This document shows, one piece after another, positions 57,460 to 64,000 of a stretch of DNA of 64,000 nucleotides (its first letter is position 1; the number at the start of each line of letters is the position of its first letter). Source of the DNA: Limosilactobacillus rudii. Its GTDB lineage: Bacteria > Bacillota > Bacilli > Lactobacillales > Lactobacillaceae. The stretch is from the NCBI RefSeq assembly GCF_014145455.1, contig NZ_JACIVB010000060.1, forward strand, positions 62,001 to 126,000, given 5' to 3'. Under the pieces are notes generated by a model. It saw only the letters and a list, made by a program, of their open reading frames with translations. It was not told the DNA's origin and made no database searches. Position numbers and translations under genes: made by a program.

Positions 57460-58580
57460 TTTTGCGTCCCCTTTCCTAGTAATAATGCCCCAAAGAGACT
57501 AACAAGCGGTACTGATAAAACAATCCCAATTCCACTAATCAGACTCTGAATTGTTCCTAGGCTCATGTTCATTGCATAAGTATAGCCCCATGAATTTCCA
57601 TTTTTTATGTAGAGTAGGCTGCCGGTAAATGTATCAACCATAAAAATTAAGAAAAGGACATTTACAAGCGGCCCCATGATTGATTTTCCAACATTACGTC
57701 CTGAAATAAATAACTGTTTCCGTGTTACCTGTGGATTTAATTGTTTCAACTCAAAAAGAGTAGCAATAATATCGCTTGATTCATCCATTACTGCTCCTAG
57801 TGAACCCAGTAACGTTTCTGCTAAAAAGAGTGGTCGCGGAACTTGGGTAACATATTCCATTGATTCATAGAAAACCCCTCGTTCATGAGTCCAATTAAAT
57901 ACCAAGATACTTACTCCTAAAGCCACAAACGTTCCGATAATTGTCGCCGCAAATGTCGCAAGCATTCGTTTACTAAACCCAAGAACCAACAATAAGCTAA
58001 TAAAAGTAAATATAACTGCTAGAATACTAAAAAGTAACATTATATGCTGGCCACTTTGCTTTAGGTCAATTTCAATAGCAACTAAAAATAAAACTACATT
58101 AATCACTACACTAATAAGCGCGAGCAATCCTGCATGTCCCATTAACAGCAGTAACATTAAGATAACAAGCCACAGCAAAAAAACAATAACGGTATCACGT
58201 TTATAACCATCAACATTAGCTGAAAGGTGACCGTGTTGTTTACGGAGTTGAGTTAAAAATATATCATCGCCAATACGGTAACGCTGGTCCATTGGCTGCG
58301 AGTCACTATAAGTATTTTGAACAGTCAATACTTGTCCCCGCTGCTTTCCATTCATCATCCTAACCCTTAATTGCTGATTATACTGATGATCAACATTATC
58401 AAACTGGTCTTTTACTTTGCGCTGTCCAACTGTTTTTTCACTAATTACCCTTGCAATTGGCTGCCGATAAAATCGTTCATTATGACTGGTAAAAATAAGT
58501 GCTCCTACCCCAATAACGATTAAGACAAGCAAGAGCCACGTCTTTTCTTTCGTCCAAAACTGCTTAGTCACGTTTTTCAC
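57456..58580 (-). CDS. YibE/F family membrane protein (N-terminal partner)
   Basis: 374-aa protein: one N-terminal membrane helix, an extracytoplasmic beta-rich domain (about 35-125, with QLRVRMMNGKQRGQVLTVQNTYSD), then about seven membrane segments containing SLGAVMDESSDIIATLFELKQLNPQVTRKQLFISGRNVGKSIMGPLVNVLFLIFM. This is the YibE/F family, usually encoded as two adjacent genes as here; the role is unestablished. The paralogous cores of the two proteins suggest an ancient duplication and a heteromeric complex. Confidence 0.85.
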   Translation of the reverse strand: MKNVTKQFWTKEKTWLLLVLIVIGVGALIFTSHNERFYRQPIARVISEKTVGQRKVKDQFDNVDHQYNQQLRVRMMNGKQRGQVLTVQNTYSDSQPMDQRYRIGDDIFLTQLRKQHGHLSANVDGYKRDTVIVFLLWLVILMLLLLMGHAGLLALISVVINVVLFLVAIEIDLKQSGQHIMLLFSILAVIFTFISLLLVLGFSKRMLATFAATIIGTFVALGVSILVFNWTHERGVFYESMEYVTQVPRPLFLAETLLGSLGAVMDESSDIIATLFELKQLNPQVTRKQLFISGRNVGKSIMGPLVNVLFLIFMVDTFTGSLLYIKNGNSWGYTYAMNMSLGTIQSLISGIGIVLSVPLVSLFGALLLGKGTQK

Positions 58581-58626
58581 TCCTTAATAACGGCAAACTA
58601 TTGCAATTTTACTATTAACTCCTGAT

Positions 58627-58671
58627 AAAAAAAGGACTTAGGAACAATCTTTACCTTTCCTAAATCCTTTC
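58627..58671 (-). terminator. Terminator of ptsI
   Basis: On the minus strand AAAGGATTTAGGAA pairs with TTCCTAAGTCCTTT, followed by T7, right after the ptsI stop. Confidence 0.92.
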
Positions 58672-60399
58672 TTAATTCTTTAATAGCCATTTTTGGACTA
58701 ATTCTTTTACTGCTGTCATTGAATCACAAGTTGCAATCGCCTTTTGATAGAGCTGCTCACACTTGCGGCGGTCTAGCTTTCTCATCATTGAACGCGTACG
58801 TAAAATCGAGCCAGCACTCATAGAATAAACGTCTAATCCCATTCCAATTAATAAAGGCAACGCATAACGGTCACCAGCCATTTCCCCACACATAGCAACA
58901 ATTGTATTATGGGCGTGCCCCGCATCAATAATATGTTTAATTAATTTAAGAAAAGTCGGATTTAACGGCTGGTATAGATACGAAACAGCATCATTACCAC
59001 GGTCAGCAGCAAAACAATACTGAATTAAGTCATTTGTACCAATGCTAAAAAACTCTACCTCGGAAGCTAACCGATCAGCGTTTAGTGCAGCAAGTGGCAC
59101 TTCAATCATCATCCCTAAACGAATATCCTGCCCAATTTGTGGGTGGTTAACTGCCAACTTGGCTTGTTCCTCATAATAAATCTGCTTTGCTTTCTGTAAT
59201 TCTTCTAAAGTAGTTATCATTGGAAACATGATACTAATTTTGCCATACTCTGATGCCCGTAATAACGCTCGTAATTGGGTCCTAAACATTTCTGGACGGT
59301 CAAGAGCAATTCGAATTGCACGATAACCCAAAAAGGGATTCATTTCTTTAGGTAATGGCATAAAGCTAAGTGGCTTATCACCACCAATATCAAGTGTGCG
59401 AACAACTAAACGCTTACCATTTAGTTGTTCAACTGCACGCCGATAAGCGATAAATTGCTCTTCTTCGGTTGGCAAATGATCACTCTTCATGTAAAGAAAT
59501 TCTGTTCTAAAAAGGCCAACACCATCCGCACCATTCTCAATTACAGCTGGAATATCAACTGATGAGCCAATATTAGCAGCAATTTTATAGCTATGACCAT
59601 CTGCCGTTACCGATGGCTGATCAATCATCCGTTGCCATTGTTCTCGAATATTCATAAACTTATTGGCAATGTTTTGATATTGCTCAATAGTTGTAAATGA
59701 AGGATCAATTATCCCCGTTCCTTCAAAGCCATCAACAACTATTTCTTGCCCGTTTTCTATGCGACTAGTAATGTCATTGCATCCAACAATTGCTGGTATT
59801 TGTAATGACCGTGCCATAATCGCGGCATGACTTGTTCTTCCGCCCAGATCTGTAATAATTCCCTTAACAAAACGAGCATCCATTTGTGAGGTATCCGAAG
59901 GGCCAATTGAATGTGCAACTACAATTACCGGATGGTCTAACGAACGAAGGTTAGGTAATTCTTTTCCCTCTAACTTAGCCAAGACCTGGTCATGGATATT
60001 TTGAAAATCGGTCGCTCGTTCTTGCATATACTCATTACCAGTCATTGCTTGCAACGTCTTAATAGCCTTGGAAATCACTTCCGTAAAAGCTGATTCAGCA
60101 TTCAAGCGCTGATTGGTAATCCGCGTTTCAACCTGTTTAATCATTTCTGGATCATTTAATATTGCAATATGAGTATCAAAAATTGCCAAGTCATCATCAC
60201 TAAGCTTGCCAGTTAAGTTCTTTTTAGTTGATTTCAGGTTAGCTATAATATTGTCAAACGCATTATGTAAGCGTCGTTTCTCAACATTTACATCACTGAT
60301 ATGATACTTTTCAAAACTTAAATTTGGTTTCGTTAATAAATAAGCGGGAGCAATTCCAACACCATCACTTGCTGCAATTCCCTTAATCCGGGTTTCCAT
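58672..60399 (-). CDS. ptsI: Phosphoenolpyruvate-protein phosphotransferase (PTS enzyme I)
   Basis: 575-aa enzyme I, which takes phosphate from PEP and passes it to HPr. Phosphorylated His191 in GGRTSHAAIMARS, the LRTEFLYM and GEMAGD (catalytic Cys in AMCGEMAGD) PEP-binding motifs, and the C-terminal barrel are intact. It is flanked by terminators on both sides, so it is monocistronic; ptsH, usually directly upstream, is missing from this locus. In lactobacilli poor in PTS, enzyme I may work mainly for HPr-based regulation (with CcpA) rather than sugar uptake. Confidence 0.96.
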   Translation of the reverse strand: METRIKGIAASDGVGIAPAYLLTKPNLSFEKYHISDVNVEKRRLHNAFDNIIANLKSTKKNLTGKLSDDDLAIFDTHIAILNDPEMIKQVETRITNQRLNAESAFTEVISKAIKTLQAMTGNEYMQERATDFQNIHDQVLAKLEGKELPNLRSLDHPVIVVAHSIGPSDTSQMDARFVKGIITDLGGRTSHAAIMARSLQIPAIVGCNDITSRIENGQEIVVDGFEGTGIIDPSFTTIEQYQNIANKFMNIREQWQRMIDQPSVTADGHSYKIAANIGSSVDIPAVIENGADGVGLFRTEFLYMKSDHLPTEEEQFIAYRRAVEQLNGKRLVVRTLDIGGDKPLSFMPLPKEMNPFLGYRAIRIALDRPEMFRTQLRALLRASEYGKISIMFPMITTLEELQKAKQIYYEEQAKLAVNHPQIGQDIRLGMMIEVPLAALNADRLASEVEFFSIGTNDLIQYCFAADRGNDAVSYLYQPLNPTFLKLIKHIIDAGHAHNTIVAMCGEMAGDRYALPLLIGMGLDVYSMSAGSILRTRSMMRKLDRRKCEQLYQKAIATCDSMTAVKELVQKWLLKN

Positions 60400-60474
60400 C
60401 CATCAATCCCTCTTTTCCGTTATAGTACTTATTATAAGCGAAAGCATTTTCAACACCAAACGATATTTAAAAAT

Positions 60475-60523
60475 ACTATAAGGGACCAATGAGAAATAGT
60501 AACTCTCACTGATCCCCTATTTG
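60475..60523 (-). terminator. Terminator of upp
   Basis: AGGGATCAGTGAGAG pairs with TTCTCATTGGTCCCT, followed by a weak T-rich tail, downstream of upp on the minus strand. Confidence 0.8.
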
Positions 60524-60542
60524 CTTATTATAGGTCTATTAA

Positions 60543-61178
60543 TTACTTCGTGCCGAAAAGGCGATCTCCAGCATCACCTAAGCCCGGAACGATGTAACCA
60601 TCTTCATTTAGACGATCATCTAATCCAGCAGTATAAATATCGACATCAGGGTATGCTTCACGAACAGCTTTGACACCTTCTGGGGCAGCAACTAAACAAG
60701 CAAACTTCATATTTTGCTCTTGGCAACCACGGTTCTTTAGTGCTTCAATTGCCATCATTGCTGAACCACCAGTAGCCAGCATCGGATCGACAATAAACAA
60801 TTGCCGTTCAGTAATATCATTTGGTAATTTTACAAAATATTCATGAGGCTTTAATGTCTCTTCATCACGATACATACCGATAAAGCCTATTTTGGCCGCA
60901 GGAATGAGGTCAGTCATCCCATCAACCATTCCTAAACCTGCCCGAAGAATTGGAATGATTGCAACTTTTTTCCCAGCAAGTTCTTTTTGAGTCGTCTTAG
61001 CAATCGGGGTTTCAATTTCAACATCTTTTAAAGGCATATCACGCGCAACTTCATACGCCATCAAAGTTGAAATTTCCTTAACAGTTTCCCGGAAAAACTT
61101 TGTCCCAACATTTTTATCCCGAATCATTGTTAACTTGTGTTGAATCAATGGATGATCAATAACTTCAAATTTACCCAT
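60543..61178 (-). CDS. upp: Uracil phosphoribosyltransferase
   Basis: 211-aa salvage enzyme making UMP from uracil and PRPP. Start at ATG 61178 ([16 protein letters not shown]), preceded by AAAGGAG; upstream in-frame residues are not family-like. PRPP loop: [19 protein letters not shown]; uracil loop near the C terminus: [15 protein letters not shown]. Works with the PyrR-controlled permease at 55.3 kb, though it is not co-transcribed with it. Confidence 0.97.
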   Translation of the reverse strand: MGKFEVIDHPLIQHKLTMIRDKNVGTKFFRETVKEISTLMAYEVARDMPLKDVEIETPIAKTTQKELAGKKVAIIPILRAGLGMVDGMTDLIPAAKIGFIGMYRDEETLKPHEYFVKLPNDITERQLFIVDPMLATGGSAMMAIEALKNRGCQEQNMKFACLVAAPEGVKAVREAYPDVDIYTAGLDDRLNEDGYIVPGLGDAGDRLFGTK

Positions 61179-61271
61179 GCTAAAATACACTCCTTTGAAT
61201 TTCTTCACTATTTTACCAGAAAAATCAAGGCGTGACAAAGGACTTAACCAGTTTTTCGACAATTAATATTT

Positions 61272-62300
61272 TTACTTTAAGATTGCTTGAGCAAAGTGCA
61301 TTCCACCCGCCGATTTATTTAACCGATTCATATAAGCACCGCCCAAATCATGAGCTGGAAATGCCTGGGTCACAATTGCTTTAACGTTTGGTTGGTCATC
61401 AAATTGCCGCAATCCATCAAAAAGTCGTGCACTTGCATCTTGGACATTTTTTCCTAATGAAAATTGAATTGCATTCATCGGTAATACTTCTCGCTGCAGA
61501 ATCTTTTCTTCAGCCATCATTCCGACATCAAATGGTTGCTTTTTTATCCAAGCAACAACCTGATCCCAATCAGTTTCCGGATCAACAATGTACACCTGCG
61601 CTTTAGGAGCATAATGCTTATACTTCATCCCTGGCGCTTTAGGAATTTCATTTTTACCAACCTTATGATGGTTAAGATCAATTGAGCCAATTACACCTTC
61701 AATATCTTTCTTCGTAACTGCCCCTGGTCGCAAAATTACTGGCTGATCTGTTGACATATCTAAGACGGTTGATTCTACCCCCACTCGTGTCGGACCGTTA
61801 TCAAGGATCCCGGCAATTTTGCCATGTAAGTCATGATAAACGTGTTGAGCGGTTGTTGGGCTAGGCTTACCAGACGTATTAGCAGAAGGTCCAACAATTG
61901 GAACTCCCGCCTTTTCTATTAGGTCCAGCGTTGGTTGACAGTCTGGAAAACGAAAGGCCACGGTCTTTAAACCGCCAGTTACGGTTTTGGAAAGGGCATT
62001 TTTCTTTATTTTTAAAATAATCGTTAATGATCCAGGCCAAAATTTTGCCATTAGTTTACGGGCATTAGCTGGAATCTCTGCAGCATATTGTTCAACCATT
62101 GCTACTGAATTAACATGAACAATTAATGGATTATCACTCGGGCGTCCCTTTGCAAGGTAAACATTTTTTACTGCTTCTTCATTTGTTGCATCAGCACCGA
62201 GGCCATAAACAGTTTCAGTTGGAAAGGCAACTAATTCGCCACGTCTTATTGCTGCAGCTGCCTGATCAGTTTCGCCACTTCGAAAAATTCGCGTATCCAT
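61272..62300 (-). CDS. tsaC: Threonylcarbamoyl-AMP synthase (Sua5/YwlC type)
   Basis: 342-aa enzyme that makes threonylcarbamoyl-adenylate for t6A37 of ANN-decoding tRNAs. YrdC-fold domain (about 1-200: GELVAFPTETVYGLGADATNEEAVKNVYLAKGRPSDNPLIVHV) and a Sua5 C-terminal domain (about 210-340) joined by a linker with PGMKYKHYAPKA. Start ATG 62300, 5 bases after the prmC stop, with GGAGGAAGAT overlapping prmC's end. Member of the prfA-prmC-tsaC operon, as in Bacillus and lactobacilli. Confidence 0.96.
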   Translation of the reverse strand: MDTRIFRSGETDQAAAAIRRGELVAFPTETVYGLGADATNEEAVKNVYLAKGRPSDNPLIVHVNSVAMVEQYAAEIPANARKLMAKFWPGSLTIILKIKKNALSKTVTGGLKTVAFRFPDCQPTLDLIEKAGVPIVGPSANTSGKPSPTTAQHVYHDLHGKIAGILDNGPTRVGVESTVLDMSTDQPVILRPGAVTKKDIEGVIGSIDLNHHKVGKNEIPKAPGMKYKHYAPKAQVYIVDPETDWDQVVAWIKKQPFDVGMMAEEKILQREVLPMNAIQFSLGKNVQDASARLFDGLRQFDDQPNVKAIVTQAFPAHDLGGAYMNRLNKSAGGMHFAQAILK

Positions 62301-62305
62301 TCTTA

Positions 62306-63172
62306 CTATCTTCCTCCTGCGTCTGAAAAATCCCATGCGTGTATCATCCTCATTTTTCCTGCCACATCATGCCGTGGACATATTCGTGCGTGTCTATCAG
62401 TTTGATGCAATAAAGTTTGAATTGATTCTTCCTGGTCATAACCAGTTTCACCAAATAATTGACCATTAGTCGTAAGGTGTTGCCCCGCTAGCTTAAATAA
62501 TCGGTGGTAAAAACCAAGACCATGCTCATCCGCAAATAAAGCTAGCGCAGGCTCGTTTGCTAACACCGCTTTGTCCATCACCCCCGTATCCGCCTTATCA
62601 ATATATGGTGGATTCGTCACAATTAAGTCAAAGCGTTGGGAAATATTAGCAAACAAATCACTTTCAATCAATGGTAGATCTAAACCAAATGTTGTCATAT
62701 TTTGCTGGGCAACTTTTAGGGCTGCTGGGGAAATATCACTTAACGTCACATCCCATTTTGGACGTTCTAACGCTAACGTAATCCCAATAACACCACTACC
62801 CGTCCCCAAATCGAGTACCTTTAATGGATCAGCTGGCATTGTTGCTAATACCCATTCAATTAATTCAGCCGTCTCAGCTTCAGGGATTAAAACATGCTTG
62901 TTCAGTCTAAATGTACGCCCATAAAATGGGGCCTGCCCAACAATATATTGAGCAGGCTCATGATTAAGCAATCGTATAATCGCATCGTGCCACCATTTTA
63001 CTTCATTATCTGGCATTTGGTCACGGTTATGTAATAACAAGTGAGTAGCATCCCAGCCATGTCGCTGTTGAAGTAAGAACTGCGGCGCAAACAGGTCTAT
63101 ATCAGTACCACTCAGCTGTTCTTTTGCCCACCGTTGAGCCATAAAATAATTTTGTGGCGTAAAATTATTCAT
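62306..63172 (-). CDS. prmC: Release factor glutamine methyltransferase
   Basis: 288-aa SAM-dependent N5-glutamine methyltransferase acting on the GGQ motif of RF1/RF2. NPPY catalytic motif in [17 protein letters not shown]-binding [17 protein letters not shown], and an N-terminal helical domain with [15 protein letters not shown]. Start ATG 63172 overlaps the prfA stop by 8 bases (ATGAATAA), so it is coupled to its substrate's gene. Confidence 0.96.
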   Translation of the reverse strand: MNNFTPQNYFMAQRWAKEQLSGTDIDLFAPQFLLQQRHGWDATHLLLHNRDQMPDNEVKWWHDAIIRLLNHEPAQYIVGQAPFYGRTFRLNKHVLIPEAETAELIEWVLATMPADPLKVLDLGTGSGVIGITLALERPKWDVTLSDISPAALKVAQQNMTTFGLDLPLIESDLFANISQRFDLIVTNPPYIDKADTGVMDKAVLANEPALALFADEHGLGFYHRLFKLAGQHLTTNGQLFGETGYDQEESIQTLLHQTDRHARICPRHDVAGKMRMIHAWDFSDAGGR

Positions 63173-64000
63173 TCCGTAACTGCTCCAACTTTTGTGTTTG
63201 ATCAGCCACAATTAGCGCCTCAATAATCTCATCAAGATCACCAGCCATAATCTTATCCAACTTATTTAAAGTTAAGCCGATTCGGTGATCAGTAACTCGG
63301 TTTTGCGGGTAGTTGTAGGTTCGAATTCGTTCTGAACGATCCCCCGTCCCAATTGCATCCTTTCGTTTTTGATCATACGCACTCTGCTCTTGTTGTTGGT
63401 AATAATCATATACCCGTGATTTTAAGATTCTCATCGCCTTAGCACGGTTTTGTTGTTGTGATCGCTCATCCTGCATTGCTACCACGATTCCCGTTGGAAG
63501 GTGAGTCATTCGTACCGCGGATGATGTCTTGTTAACGTGCTGTCCACCTGCACCACTTGAACGGTATACATCAACACGGATATCTTTAGGATCAATATCA
63601 ACATCGACATCTTCTGCTTCAGGCATCACCCCTACAGTTGCCGTAGAGGTATGTACCCGGCCAGCCGATTCGGTAACTGGAACCCGTTGAACCCGGTGAG
63701 CACCATTTTCAAATTTAAGTTTGGAATAAACTTTGTCACCGGTAATCATAAGAGCAATTTCTTTAAATCCGCCAACTTCAGTCTCATTGCGGTCCACTAC
63801 TTCAACTTTCCAGCCCTGCTTTTCTGCATAGTGAAGGTACATGTTATAAAGGTCAGCTGCAAAAAGACTTGCTTCATCTCCACCAGCAGCTCCACGGATT
63901 TCCATAATAATGTTTTTATCATCATTTGGATCTTTAGGGATTAAGAGAATCTCAAGCTGCTTTTCTAATTGCCCTTGTTTCTCCTTTGCTTCTGCTAATT
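63165..64000 (-). CDS. prfA: Peptide chain release factor 1 (3' part, runs off the window)
   Basis: Class I release factor for UAA/UAG. The frame is open to position 64000, so the N-terminal domain lies outside the window. Visible here: the end of domain 1 ([24 protein letters not shown]), [18 protein letters not shown], the PxT/anticodon-mimic region [18 protein letters not shown], and the catalytic GGQ in [17 protein letters not shown]. An internal Met at 63905 is not the true start. Operon with prmC and tsaC. Confidence 0.97.
   Translation of the reverse strand, partial: LAEAKEKQGQLEKQLEILLIPKDPNDDKNIIMEIRGAAGGDEASLFAADLYNMYLHYAEKQGWKVEVVDRNETEVGGFKEIALMITGDKVYSKLKFENGAHRVQRVPVTESAGRVHTSTATVGVMPEAEDVDVDIDPKDIRVDVYRSSGAGGQHVNKTSSAVRMTHLPTGIVVAMQDERSQQQNRAKAMRILKSRVYDYYQQQEQSAYDQKRKDAIGTGDRSERIRTYNYPQNRVTDHRIGLTLNKLDKIMAGDLDEIIEALIVADQTQKLEQLRNE

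Overview
The window looks like the chromosome of a heterofermentative lactobacillus, most probably Limosilactobacillus of the reuteri group. The supporting signs are low-to-mid GC, strong AAGGAGG-type ribosome binding sites, the gene order valS/thiI/iscS-like/ezrA/rpsD, the rodA-DUF2969-yidD-mreB-murA block followed by the atp operon, and an araB/araD/araA set of lactobacillar type. Species assignment is inference. I saw no tRNA or rRNA gene, no insertion sequence, no prophage and no CRISPR array.

Layout. (1) 1-16 kb is housekeeping: valS behind a T-box leader, thiI with a cysteine desulfurase, ezrA, a free-methionine-sulfoxide reductase, rpsD with a structured leader, an adenine/adenosine deaminase-like gene facing a purine permease, yaaA, a membrane protein plus VOC pair, yueI, a rarA gene broken by one in-frame TAA, and a likely 6S RNA. 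(2) 16.4-19.3 kb holds a small membrane protein, a UspA protein, and an araR-aldo/keto reductase pair. (3) 19.4-25.7 kb is the minus-strand L-arabinose operon araE-araB-araD-araA with two AraR boxes and a cre site. A sugar O-acetyltransferase lies beyond its terminator.

(4) 25.8-40.8 kb is the accessory part. Three parallel cassettes each have an intracellular glycoside hydrolase and an MFS/GPH-type sugar transporter on the minus strand, and a divergent AraC-family regulator on the plus strand. The hydrolases are GH36, GH127 (beta-L-arabinofuranosidase type) and GH115-like (alpha-glucuronidase type, with an SGNH hydrolase and an unknown 112-aa protein). None of the hydrolases has a signal peptide, so the scheme appears to be import of short decorated oligosaccharides, intracellular trimming of side chains, and entry of arabinose into the pentose phosphate/phosphoketolase route through AraABD. 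All three regulators start with TTG, and each divergent promoter region carries a cre-like site.

(5) 40.9-64 kb returns to the core: an RNPP-like HTH-TPR regulator, ddl (with the Phe typical of D-Ala-D-Lac ligases), a GcvH-like lipoyl protein, rodA, DUF2969, yidD, mreB/mbl, murA, DUF1146, the full F1Fo ATP synthase operon, a uracil permease with a PyrR attenuator, a YibE/F pair, ptsI without ptsH, upp, tsaC, prmC and the 3' part of prfA, which runs off the right edge.

The most unusual content is the three-cassette plant-glycan island tied to a looped AraR system. Smaller items are a 29-residue membrane micro-ORF inside the island, the rarA stop, an ADA-like enzyme lacking the usual HAGE glutamate, and a possible signal-peptide micro-ORF next to the HTH-TPR regulator.
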